From assembly GCF_900115595.1 (NCBI RefSeq), contig NZ_FOXA01000002.1, forward strand, positions 287,547 to 351,546: a stretch of 64,000 nt of DNA, read 5' to 3'. Within the stretch, counting starts at the first letter, position 1. Every line of letters begins with the position of its first letter. Source of the stretch: Tranquillimonas alkanivorans (GTDB lineage Bacteria; Pseudomonadota; Alphaproteobacteria; Rhodobacterales; Rhodobacteraceae). Positions 1-8,125 of this stretch are shown piece after piece. Below the pieces are notes generated by a model. That model saw nothing but the letters and a program-made list of their open reading frames with translations. It ran no database searches and was not told where the DNA came from. Position numbers and translations under genes: made by a program.

Positions 1-498
1 CTTTTCCCGCCGGAGCGCACGGGCTTGCAAATCTCTTCGCGCCTGGACGAGACCGAGCGCGACATCGTGCGCCGGCTGATCCCGTTGTTCGAAGAGCAGA
101 TGGGCCAGCCGATGCACTATTACGCGACCATTGCGTATTCGCCCGCCGACGGCCTGGTTTCGGAGAGCCTGCAGAGTGCGGTTGCCTATCACGACACCGA
201 CGCCGCCGACCGCGCCGCATTGTCGGCGTGCGAGGCCGCGGCGCAGTCGGGCGGATGCGAGGTGGCCGCGCGCGTTGTGCCGCGCGGATACGAGCCGCGC
301 CCGCTTACGCTGTCTTCGCCCGCGACGGCGGCGTTCTTCGACAGCTACGTGCCGGCCGATGCACCCAAGGCGCTGGCGATCTCGCCCTCGACCGGCAAGT
401 ACGCCGTTGCCGACGGGCCGGACGCGACCGGCACAGCGATTGCGCGGTGCCGAGCCGAGGCGGGGGCGGCAGATTGTGTGGTTGCCATCAGCGATTGA
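1..498 (+). CDS. Conserved secreted-type repeat protein, 3' part (left end cut by window)
   Basis: The frame is open to the left edge, so only the last 165 residues are seen. The segment holds two similar units. Each has a short beta-rich stretch (HYYATIAYSP, then PKALAISPSTGKYAVA), an Ala-rich helix, and a pair of cysteines followed by hydrophobic residues (SACEAAAQSGGCEVAAR; ARCRAEAGAADCVVAIS). This is the look of the DUF4189-like Cys-paired repeats found in exported proteins. I recall proteins of this type next to hemA in related genomes carrying a misleading 5-aminolevulinate synthase label; nothing here resembles that enzyme. The stop codon overlaps the FnrL-type box of hemA. Function unknown. 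Confidence 0.7.
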   Translation, partial: LFPPERTGLQISSRLDETERDIVRRLIPLFEEQMGQPMHYYATIAYSPADGLVSESLQSAVAYHDTDAADRAALSACEAAAQSGGCEVAARVVPRGYEPRPLTLSSPATAAFFDSYVPADAPKALAISPSTGKYAVADGPDATGTAIARCRAEAGAADCVVAISD

Positions 499-508
499 TC
501 CAGATCAT
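495..508. promoter_or_regulatory. FnrL/FNR-type box upstream of hemA
   Basis: TTGAT-CCAG-ATCAT matches the FNR/FnrL consensus TTGAT-N4-ATCAA at 9 of 10 positions. Its centre lies about 150 bp before the hemA start, and it overlaps the stop codon of the preceding gene. hemA of Rhodobacter sphaeroides is known to be under FnrL oxygen control, so the position makes sense. No -10/-35 pair was assigned with confidence. Confidence 0.6.
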
Positions 509-652
509 GGCCGCCATGCACAGGTCGCGGCAATTTGTTCCTGTTTTCCGGGGCCGGCGTCCATTATCTAGGCGCCAGGATCGAACGCCGGAGCACGGCA
601 GGACGGATCAACCGGGGCCGCGGAGCCCCGGGCGAAGGCAAGGAGAGTGACG

Positions 653-1876
653 GTGGACTACGCGGCGAGGATCGACCAGGCCCTGCAAAAGCTGCACGAG
701 GAAGGGCGCTACCGCACCTTCATCGACATCGAGCGGCAGAAGGGCGCCTTCCCGCACGCCACCTGGCGCCGGACCGACGGCACCGAGCGGCCGGTGACCG
801 TGTGGTGCGGCAACGACTATCTCGGCATGGGCCAGCATCCGGTCGTTCTGGCCGCCATGCACGAGGCGATCGACGCCACTGGCGCAGGCTCCGGCGGGAC
901 GCGCAACATTTCGGGCACGACCGTCTATCACAAGCGGCTCGAGGCGGAACTCGCCGATCTCCACCGAAAAGAGGCCGCACTGCTTTTCACCTCGGCCTAC
1001 ATTGCCAACGACGCGACGCTCTCGACCCTGCCGAAGCTGTTTCCCGGGCTCATCATCTATTCCGACGAGCTCAACCACGCCTCGATGATCGAGGGCATCC
1101 GCCGCAACGGCGGGGCCAAGCGCATCTTCCGCCACAACGACGTGGCGCACCTGCGTGAGATGCTTGAGGCCGACGATCCGAAGGCACCGAAGCTCATCGC
1201 GTTCGAGTCGATCTATTCGATGGATGGCGATTTCGGCCCGATCGAGGCGATCTGCGACCTGGCCGACGAGTTCGGCGCGCTGACCTATATCGACGAGGTG
1301 CACGCCGTCGGCATGTACGGCCCGCGCGGCGCGGGCGTGGCCGAGCGCGACAACTTGATGGGCCGCATCGACATCATCAACGGCACGCTGGCCAAGGCCT
1401 ATGGCGTGATGGGCGGCTACATCGCCGGCACCGCCAAGATGTGCGACGCGATCCGCTCCTATGCGCCGGGCTTCATCTTCACCACCTCGCTGCCGCCCGC
1501 GGTGGCGGCGGGCGCGGCGGCCTCGGTCGCGCATCTGAAGACCGACCAGGCGCTGCGCGACGCGCACCAGACGCAGGCGAAGATCCTCAAGACGCGGCTC
1601 AAGGGCCTGGGTCTGCCGCTGATCGACCACGGCAGCCACATCGTGCCGGTCCATGTCGGCGATCCGGTGCACTGCAAGCAGCTGTCGGACATGCTGCTGG
1701 AGGATCACGGCATCTATGTGCAGCCCATCAACTTCCCGACCGTGCCCCGCGGGACCGAGCGGCTGCGCTTCACGCCGTCGCCCGTCCACGGCCCGCGCGA
1801 GATGGATGCGCTGGTGCGCGCGCTGGACGTGCTGTGGTCGCATTGTGCGCTGAATCGCGCCGAGCTCTCTGCCTGA
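653..1876 (+). CDS. hemA: 5-aminolevulinate synthase
   Basis: Condenses glycine with succinyl-CoA to 5-aminolevulinate, the first step of tetrapyrrole synthesis by the C4 (Shemin) route. The protein is nearly collinear with Rhodobacter HemA: an N-terminal [17 protein letters not shown], the [13 protein letters not shown] glycine-rich segment, [15 protein letters not shown], and the PLP-lysine motif [10 protein letters not shown] chose GTG 653 over the earlier GTG 647: AAGGAG at 640-645 sits 7 nt before it, the protein then begins MDY as in Rhodobacter, and the catalytic lysine falls at residue 248, its known position. Length 407 aa is normal. Likely raised at low oxygen through the box at 495-508. 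Confidence 0.97.
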   Translation: MDYAARIDQALQKLHEEGRYRTFIDIERQKGAFPHATWRRTDGTERPVTVWCGNDYLGMGQHPVVLAAMHEAIDATGAGSGGTRNISGTTVYHKRLEAELADLHRKEAALLFTSAYIANDATLSTLPKLFPGLIIYSDELNHASMIEGIRRNGGAKRIFRHNDVAHLREMLEADDPKAPKLIAFESIYSMDGDFGPIEAICDLADEFGALTYIDEVHAVGMYGPRGAGVAERDNLMGRIDIINGTLAKAYGVMGGYIAGTAKMCDAIRSYAPGFIFTTSLPPAVAAGAAASVAHLKTDQALRDAHQTQAKILKTRLKGLGLPLIDHGSHIVPVHVGDPVHCKQLSDMLLEDHGIYVQPINFPTVPRGTERLRFTPSPVHGPREMDALVRALDVLWSHCALNRAELSA

Positions 1877-1988
1877 TCCACTTCTCCGTGTGCAGCGGCA
1901 GGTCGGTGTGATAAGCTGTCGCTAACTATGATCGCGATGCGAATCGCGGCGAACGGGGACAGACGGCAGTGATCACGGGGCAGGGCAC

Positions 1989-3266
1989 ATGATCGGGCGC
2001 TCCAGACAGCCCGAATCCGATGAGCAGGATCACCTGCGGGGGTTCGACGACTTCGATCTACGCCTCGGCGACGTCATGCGGGGCGAGCGGGCGACTCTGG
2101 GCAAATCGCTTCTCGACGTTCAGCGCGAACTGAAGATTAAGGCGACTTACATCGCCGCGATCGAGAACTGCGATCCCTCGGCCTTCGAGACACCGGGCTT
2201 CATCGCCGGCTACGTGCGGTCCTATTCCCGCTATCTCGGGCTGGATTCGGAATGGGCGTGGAAAGTGTTCTGCGCCGAGTCGGGCTTCGCCACCGCGCAC
2301 GGGATGTCGCAGGCGGCCTCTTCGAAGCGCCCTAACGAGCCGCGTCCGCTTCAGGGTGGCGGCGAGGCGCGCGATCCTTTCATCGAGCCCCGCATCTCGT
2401 TCACGCCTCCGGGCGACGCTTTCCTGTCGCGGATCGAGCCCGGCGCCATCGGGTCGAGCCTTGTGCTGCTGGCTCTGATCGGGGTGATCGGGTACGGCGG
2501 CATGGCCGTGCTGAAAGAGGTGCAGAAGGTCCAGTTCGTCCCGGTCGAGCAGGCCCCGGTCCTGGCCGCCGACCTAGACCCGTTGGCCCAGGCCACCCCG
2601 CCCGCCGAGGGCGAGGAGGTGGCGGGCGTCGATCCCAAGCCGGCCGAGGCGTTCGACCGTCTCTACCGCCCGCAGGCGCTGGAGGTGCCGGTTCTGACCG
2701 CGCGCGACGGGCCGATCGCGGCGCTCGACCCCTCGACGGTCGGCGCGCTGGGGCCCGACAGCCCGACGTCGTACGAGCGTGGCCGCGACCTTGCCACGCG
2801 CGACGCGCCGCCCGTGCCGAGCGTGCCCATCGCGCCGGCCAACGAAGCGGTCGAGGCGCTGATCGCCGAAGCCCTGGGCGACGGACCCGAGACCCCGCAG
2901 GTGGTCGAGGAGACGGTGCCGGACGTTGTGCTGTTCGCCGTGCGCCCGTCCTGGGTGCGCGTCCGCTCGGCCGAGGGGACGGTGCTGCTGGAGAAAATCC
3001 TCGAACCCGGCGATACGTTCGAACTGCCCGCGACCGAGGAGCCCGCGACGCTGCGCACGGGCGAATCCGGCGCGCTGTACTTCGCGGTCAACGGCGAGAC
3101 GTATGGCCCGGCGGGGCCGGACGGCCGGGTGACGAGCAACATCAGCCTCGCCGCCGATGCGCTGCGCGAGACGTACGAGATCGCGGACCTGTCCAGCGAC
3201 TCCGATCTGCGCACCTATGTGGCCGAGCTGGACCTGAAAGAGCCGTCGGCGCCCCCGGCGGAATGA
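1989..3266 (+). CDS. RodZ-like helix-turn-helix membrane protein with DUF4115
   Basis: 425 aa. Residues about 25-95 form a RodZ-type Xre HTH domain (LGDVMRGERATLGKSLLDVQ...; FIAGYVRSYSRYLGLD). A single membrane segment follows at about 155-175 (SSLVLLALIGVIGYGG), then a long Pro/Ala/Glu-rich linker, and a C-terminal DUF4115 beta domain (about 315-395, VRPSWVRVRSAEGTVL). RodZ proteins anchor MreB in the cell-shape machinery with the HTH inside and DUF4115 in the periplasm. It lies 76 bp before ispG on the same strand, a neighbourhood common in alphaproteobacteria. The ATG follows a weak GGGGCAGG. The role is inferred from domain order. Confidence 0.85.
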   Translation: MIGRSRQPESDEQDHLRGFDDFDLRLGDVMRGERATLGKSLLDVQRELKIKATYIAAIENCDPSAFETPGFIAGYVRSYSRYLGLDSEWAWKVFCAESGFATAHGMSQAASSKRPNEPRPLQGGGEARDPFIEPRISFTPPGDAFLSRIEPGAIGSSLVLLALIGVIGYGGMAVLKEVQKVQFVPVEQAPVLAADLDPLAQATPPAEGEEVAGVDPKPAEAFDRLYRPQALEVPVLTARDGPIAALDPSTVGALGPDSPTSYERGRDLATRDAPPVPSVPIAPANEAVEALIAEALGDGPETPQVVEETVPDVVLFAVRPSWVRVRSAEGTVLLEKILEPGDTFELPATEEPATLRTGESGALYFAVNGETYGPAGPDGRVTSNISLAADALRETYEIADLSSDSDLRTYVAELDLKEPSAPPAE

Positions 3267-3341
3267 CGCGGGCGCGTTGCCACGCGCCGTTGTCTCGCCT
3301 AGTTACCCCCTGAATCTCGCAAGGCAGGAAGGCCCGTCCGC

Positions 3342-4475
3342 ATGGCGATCAATCACGTCCGTCCGTGGCGCAACATATACCGCCGCGAGTCCCGCAAGAT
3401 CATGGTCGGCAATGTCGCCGTGGGCGGCGACGCGCCTATTTCGGTCCAGACGATGACGAACACGGACTCGGGCGACGCGCTCGCGACGCTGCGCCAGATC
3501 GAGGCCTGCGCCGAGGCCGGCGCCGACATCGTTCGCGTCTCGGCCCCCGACCAAGACGCGACGCGCGCGCTGAAAGAGATCTGCGCCCATTCGCCGGTTC
3601 CGATCGTCGCGGACATCCACTTCCACTATAAGCGCGCGATCGAGGCGGCCGAGGCGGGCGCGGCCTGCCTGCGCATCAATCCGGGCAACATCGGTGACGA
3701 CACGCGGGTGAAGGAAGTGATCCGTGCCGCCAAGGACCACGGCTGCTCGATCCGCATCGGCGTGAACGCGGGCTCGCTGGAGCGCGACCTGCTCGAGAAG
3801 TACGGCGAGCCGTGCCCCGAGGCGATGGTCGAGTCCGGTCTGGATCACATCAAGATCCTGCAGGACAACGACTTCCACGAGTTCAAGATCAGCGTGAAGG
3901 CCTCGGACGTCTTCCTCGCCGCCGCCGCCTACCAGGGGATCGCCGAGGCGACGGACGCCCCGATCCACCTCGGCATCACCGAGGCCGGAGGGCTGATGTC
4001 GGGCACCATCAAGTCCGCCATCGGCCTGGGAAACCTGCTGTGGATGGGCATCGGCGACACGATCCGCGTCTCGCTCTCGGCCGACCCGGTCGAAGAGGTG
4101 CGCGTGGGCTACGAGATCCTCAAGTCGCTGGGGCTGCGGCACCGGGGCGTGAACATCATCTCGTGTCCGTCCTGCGCGCGGCAGGGGTTCGACGTGATCG
4201 CGACCGTCGCGACGCTGGAAGATCGGCTGGCCCACATCAAGACGCCGATGAGCCTGTCGATCATCGGCTGCGTGGTGAACGGCCCGGGCGAGGCGCTGAT
4301 GACCGACGTGGGCTTCACCGGCGGCGGTGCGGGGTCGGGCATGGTCTATCTGGCCGGCAAGCAGAGCCACAAGATGTCGAACGACCAGATGATCGACCAC
4401 ATTGTCGAGCAGGTCGAGAAGCGCGCCGAAGAGATCGAGGTCGAGCGCGCCGCCGCCGATCAGGCGGCCGAGTGA
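3342..4475 (+). CDS. ispG: 4-hydroxy-3-methylbut-2-en-1-yl diphosphate synthase (GcpE)
   Basis: Penultimate enzyme of the MEP isoprenoid pathway, which reductively opens 2-C-methyl-erythritol cyclodiphosphate to HMBPP using a [4Fe-4S] cluster. Bacterial short form, 377 aa. The N-terminal TIM barrel has [14 protein letters not shown] and [10 protein letters not shown]; the C-terminal cluster domain has [13 protein letters not shown] and CVVNGPGEA, which give the three cluster cysteines. GKQSHKM near the end is also typical. It lies downstream of the RodZ-like gene and converges on the acylase gene 93 bp away. No clear terminator with a T-run was seen between them. Confidence 0.96.
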   Translation: MAINHVRPWRNIYRRESRKIMVGNVAVGGDAPISVQTMTNTDSGDALATLRQIEACAEAGADIVRVSAPDQDATRALKEICAHSPVPIVADIHFHYKRAIEAAEAGAACLRINPGNIGDDTRVKEVIRAAKDHGCSIRIGVNAGSLERDLLEKYGEPCPEAMVESGLDHIKILQDNDFHEFKISVKASDVFLAAAAYQGIAEATDAPIHLGITEAGGLMSGTIKSAIGLGNLLWMGIGDTIRVSLSADPVEEVRVGYEILKSLGLRHRGVNIISCPSCARQGFDVIATVATLEDRLAHIKTPMSLSIIGCVVNGPGEALMTDVGFTGGGAGSGMVYLAGKQSHKMSNDQMIDHIVEQVEKRAEEIEVERAAADQAAE

Positions 4476-4567
4476 CGCCGCGGTCGCGTCCCCTTCAGTC
4501 CTGACAAAGTGCGGCGGCGCTGCGCCCTTTATCCGGCGGCCTCGGCGACGTGCGCCGGGCGCCGGCC

Positions 4568-7027
4568 CTAGCGCGGCACCAGCCGCGTCACGCCCACCGC
4601 CGCCGCGCGCGCCAGCTCCGGGTCCAGCGACATCGGGATGTATTCGCCCCGCCGCCAAAGCTCACCCAGGTCGTCGTAGTGCCGCGACAGCGGGTGGCCC
4701 GATTGTCCGGTGGAGATGATGAACACCGACGAGTCCGGGTCGGCGAAGTCGTACACCCCGCGATAGCCCGCGCCGTGGACGTTCAGGAAGGGCCGGGGCT
4801 CCGTCCCCTTGGTGCGGCCGCGCAGCAGCGTGTTGTCTCCGCCCGAGGTCGATTGGCGGACGTTGACGAACCATTTCAGCACCGGAATCTCGCCCAGCAC
4901 CGGGTGGTCATGCGTCGCCTCGTGCGCGTCGCCCCAGCGCAGGGATTCCAGCGACCTCCCGTGATGCTCGGCGATCCAGACCAGCGCGTCGTCAAGCGCC
5001 ATCCGGGCCATGTCCTGGCAGGTCTCGACCGGGTCCGATTGCAGCACGTCGCACCAGACGCCCGCGCCGCCGGTGTTGCGGAACACGCGCTCGAGGAACA
5101 GCGGCTCGGGGTGGGAGAACTCGTCGGCCAGTGGCCCGATCTCGTCGCGGATCAGCCGCTCCTGTAGCTCCCGCAGCCAGGCGGCATAGATCAGCGGCTC
5201 TGGCATGTGCTCGTTCATCTCGCCGTTCCACTCGGCCAGCAGGTCCAGCGCGCGCTGGCGCATCCGCTCCGGCGTGCCTTCGGGCGCGGCCTCGCCCGTG
5301 AACCACAGATCGCGCGCGATCAGCGGCAGCAAGCCCCGCGCCGTGGGCGACACGGTGTCGAGCTGTGCCTCGATGAAGCTCTCGCGGGTATGCACCTCGC
5401 GGTTCTGCATCAGGCGGCGCCAGCGCTGGATCCGCTGGCTGTCGCCCCAGTCGTGCGAGACGTGCAGCGGAAACGGCCGCTCGACGATCTTGTTGTTGGT
5501 GTTGCCGACGATGCCGCCTGCGGGTTCGAGGAACTCCGGGTTCGCCTCGTAGGCCGCGCGGCCCTGCCAGCGGTTGACGCGCAACCAGCCCGGCGTGGGC
5601 ATGCGCCCCTCGGTCTGGTGCCGGCCGTCGCGCAGGGGCATCGCGCCCACGGTCTTCATCGCGACGCTTTCGCGGTCCACCAGCGTCAGGTTCTGGCTGG
5701 GGGCGACATAGCCTTCCATGGCCACGATGCCGTCTTCGACGGACTTCGCGCGCATCAGCTTCAGCCCGGCCTCCATCGACGTGTCGTTGGGCGACAGGAC
5801 CGTCCACGCGATCGAGGCGACGTGCCCCGGCGGCGTGATCGCGCCCAGATCGTAGTGCCGCGCGGGCAGGATGGGCCCGTTCTCGGACCAGCGCATGGTC
5901 AGCGTGATCGGGTCCTCGTCCTTGATGCGGATGATGGAGGTGCGCGTGCGCAGGTCGGCCCAGCCGTCGGGCGTTTTCACCTGCTCGGGATCGTCCGGGT
6001 TTACCTGCTCGATATAGACGTCGAGGTCGTCCATGTAGGACGAGGTCAGTCCCCAGCCCAGGTCCGCGCTGCGGCCCACCAGCACCAGCGGCATGCCCGG
6101 GATGGTCCCGCCGATCACGCCGCCGGACTCGAGCTCCAGTCGCGCCAGGTACCAGATCGCAGGGGCGGTGAAGCCAAGGTGCGGGTCGTTGGCCAGAAGC
6201 GTGCCGCCCGCCGCCGAGCGATCCGGCGCAGCGGCCCAAGCGTTCGACGCGCCGGCGAAGGCGCGAGGCTTGAACGGCGACAGCGGGTCGGGCTCGGCCT
6301 CGGCGCTGGCGGTGAAGGTCGGAACCTGCGGGAATAGGCTCGCGTACTCGGGCAGGGCGGCCACGCCGGGGCCGGGCGCCTCGGGCATCAGGTCGCGCAC
6401 CCGTTCGTCGGGCAACAGCAGCGAGGCGCGCGCGCGTAGCACCTCGGTCTCCAGGTGGCTCGACAGTTGCAGCCCCATCAGCTTGACGATGGCCAGGCTG
6501 TCGGCGGGTTGCCACGGCGCGATCTCGGGCGGGAAGACCCAGAACTCCGGCGCGCCCCGCCCCCGCGCACCCTCGTTCACCTTCTCGAGCCAGGCGTTCA
6601 CCCCGTCGGAATACGCCTGAAGCGCCGCCCGCGTTTCGGGCGACTGCGCCTCCAGCGAGCGGACGGCGAGGTTGTAGATGTCGAGCCGGCGCAGCAGGTC
6701 GTCTATGCGCACGGTACGGCGGCCGAAGATCTCGGACAGCCGGCCTTGCGCCGTGCGCCGCATCATCGTCATCTGCCACAGCCGGTCCTGCGCGTGCGCG
6801 AAGCCCAGCCCGAAGAACACGTCCTCGTCGCTGTCGCCGAAGATGTGGGGCACGTCGGCGTTGTCGCGCACGATCTCGACCGGCGCGGCGATTTCATCCA
6901 CGGCGAGCGTGGCGTCGTAGTCCGGCAGCGAGCGCGCCGCGAACCAGTAGGTGAAGACCAGCGCCAGCAGGATCAGTGCGCTGATCCCGGTGAAGATGCG
7001 CAGAAGCCAGCGGAAGGTTTTGGCCAT
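4568..7027 (-). CDS. Penicillin acylase family protein (Ntn hydrolase)
   Basis: 819 aa, the usual size for precursors that are exported, cut and refolded into two chains. The N-terminus has one hydrophobic segment (LRIFTGISALILLALVFTYW) that may be a signal or anchor. The alpha-chain region carries DNADVPHIFG and GLGFAHAQDRLWQM. GASNAWAAAPDRSA supplies the serine that becomes the N-terminal nucleophile, followed by LLANDPHLGFTAPAIWY. GGIVGNTNNKI matches the conserved beta-chain Asn region. Substrates in this family range from beta-lactams to acyl-homoserine lactones; the sequence alone does not decide. Divergent from the dehydrogenase gene, with 77 bp between starts. Confidence 0.9.
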   Translation of the reverse strand: MAKTFRWLLRIFTGISALILLALVFTYWFAARSLPDYDATLAVDEIAAPVEIVRDNADVPHIFGDSDEDVFFGLGFAHAQDRLWQMTMMRRTAQGRLSEIFGRRTVRIDDLLRRLDIYNLAVRSLEAQSPETRAALQAYSDGVNAWLEKVNEGARGRGAPEFWVFPPEIAPWQPADSLAIVKLMGLQLSSHLETEVLRARASLLLPDERVRDLMPEAPGPGVAALPEYASLFPQVPTFTASAEAEPDPLSPFKPRAFAGASNAWAAAPDRSAAGGTLLANDPHLGFTAPAIWYLARLELESGGVIGGTIPGMPLVLVGRSADLGWGLTSSYMDDLDVYIEQVNPDDPEQVKTPDGWADLRTRTSIIRIKDEDPITLTMRWSENGPILPARHYDLGAITPPGHVASIAWTVLSPNDTSMEAGLKLMRAKSVEDGIVAMEGYVAPSQNLTLVDRESVAMKTVGAMPLRDGRHQTEGRMPTPGWLRVNRWQGRAAYEANPEFLEPAGGIVGNTNNKIVERPFPLHVSHDWGDSQRIQRWRRLMQNREVHTRESFIEAQLDTVSPTARGLLPLIARDLWFTGEAAPEGTPERMRQRALDLLAEWNGEMNEHMPEPLIYAAWLRELQERLIRDEIGPLADEFSHPEPLFLERVFRNTGGAGVWCDVLQSDPVETCQDMARMALDDALVWIAEHHGRSLESLRWGDAHEATHDHPVLGEIPVLKWFVNVRQSTSGGDNTLLRGRTKGTEPRPFLNVHGAGYRGVYDFADPDSSVFIISTGQSGHPLSRHYDDLGELWRRGEYIPMSLDPELARAAAVGVTRLVPR

Positions 7028-7104
7028 GACGCCTCGGTTGACCCTTGGGGCGGAGGGTTTAGACAGAGCCTGTGATTAGGCGATTTGGTCGGAGGAGGAA
7101 AGCC

Positions 7105-7977
7105 GTGGCGAAGGTAGCATTTCTGGGATTGGGCGTGATGGGCTACCCAATGGCGGGTCACCTTGCCAAGGCCGGTCACGACGTCACCGTCTATAACCGC
7201 ACCGGCGAAAAGGCGCACGCTTGGGTCGAAGCGCATGGCGGCTGCCACGCCGCCACCCCGCGCGAGGCCGCCAAGGATGCCGGGTTCGTGATGGCCTGCG
7301 TCGGCAATGACGACGACCTGCGCGCCGTTTGCCTGGGCGAGGACGGGGCCTTTGCCGGGATGTCCGAGGGCGCGGTGTTCGTCGATCACACGACCGTTTC
7401 GGCGGCGGCCACGCGCGAACTGGCTGGACACGCCGACGAGAAGGGGCTGGGCTTTGTCGACGCCCCGATTTCGGGCGGGCAGGCAGGGGCCGAGAACGGC
7501 GTGCTGTCGGTGATGTGCGGCGGCGCGCAGGCGCATTACGACGCCGCCGAGCCGGTCATCCAGGCGTATGCGCGCATCTGCCGCCGCATCGGCGAAAGCG
7601 GCGCGGGGCAGATGACCAAGATGTGCAACCAGATCGCCATCGCCGGCCTCGTTCAGGGGCTCTCCGAGGCGCTGCACTTCGCCGAAAAGTCCGGTCTCGA
7701 CGGTCGGGCCGTCGTCGAGGTGATCAGTCAGGGGGCCGCGGGATCGTGGCAGATGGTGAACCGGCACGAGACGATGCTCGACGACGAGTTCGAGCACGGC
7801 TTCGCCGTCGACTGGATGCGCAAGGACCTTGGCATCTGTCTCGACGCCGCCGACGAGTGCGGCGCGTCCCTGCCTTTCACGGCGCTCGTCGATCAGTTCT
7901 ACAAGGACATCCAGAAGATGGGCGGGGGGCGCTGGGACACCTCTTCGCTGATCAAGCGCCTGCGCGCGGCCGGGTGA
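7105..7977 (+). CDS. NAD(P)-dependent beta-hydroxyacid dehydrogenase family oxidoreductase
   Basis: 290 aa, typical of the 3-hydroxyisobutyrate dehydrogenase / tartronate semialdehyde reductase family. It starts with the Rossmann motif FLGLGVMGYPMAGHL, has the NADP-preferring VYNRTGEK turn, the substrate-binding DAPISGGQAGAENG, and the catalytic-lysine helix GQMTKMCNQ. The last residues GGGRWDTSSLIKR are also family-like. I chose GTG 7105 because GGAGGAGG at 7091-7098 lies just upstream and the Rossmann fold begins right after; the frame stays open further upstream. Which hydroxyacid it oxidises cannot be told from the sequence. Confidence 0.9.
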   Translation: MAKVAFLGLGVMGYPMAGHLAKAGHDVTVYNRTGEKAHAWVEAHGGCHAATPREAAKDAGFVMACVGNDDDLRAVCLGEDGAFAGMSEGAVFVDHTTVSAAATRELAGHADEKGLGFVDAPISGGQAGAENGVLSVMCGGAQAHYDAAEPVIQAYARICRRIGESGAGQMTKMCNQIAIAGLVQGLSEALHFAEKSGLDGRAVVEVISQGAAGSWQMVNRHETMLDDEFEHGFAVDWMRKDLGICLDAADECGASLPFTALVDQFYKDIQKMGGGRWDTSSLIKRLRAAG

Positions 7978-8015
7978 CCGGCGGCGCGAGTGACGCAGCG
8001 TAAGCGGAATTGTGC

Positions 8016-8041
8016 CGATTGACTCGACAGTAGGTCAATCG
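8016..8041. promoter_or_regulatory. Inverted repeat upstream of the PhoX-type gene
   Basis: CGATTGAC, a 10-nt spacer, then GTCAATCG: two perfect 8-bp arms within the 148-bp gap between the dehydrogenase stop and the phoX start. It could be an operator for a dimeric regulator, or a weak hairpin ending the upstream transcript (no T-run follows). No Pho-box-like CTGTCAT repeats were seen here. Confidence 0.45.
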
Positions 8042-8125
8042 TCGCCATTCCGTTTCCGACGCAGGGGCATCCTCGGCTAGCCTCGATCACAGCGAGGTTT
8101 ACCCCAGCCAAGGAGGAGCGTTCCC

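Noticed and set aside
647..655. GTG 647 as hemA start
   Set aside because: It lies 1 nt after the SD AAGGAG; GTG 653 has correct spacing and puts the PLP lysine at residue 248.
7978..8125. PhoB box before the PhoX-type gene
   Set aside because: No tandem CTGTCAT-like 11-mers could be seen; only the inverted repeat at 8016-8041.
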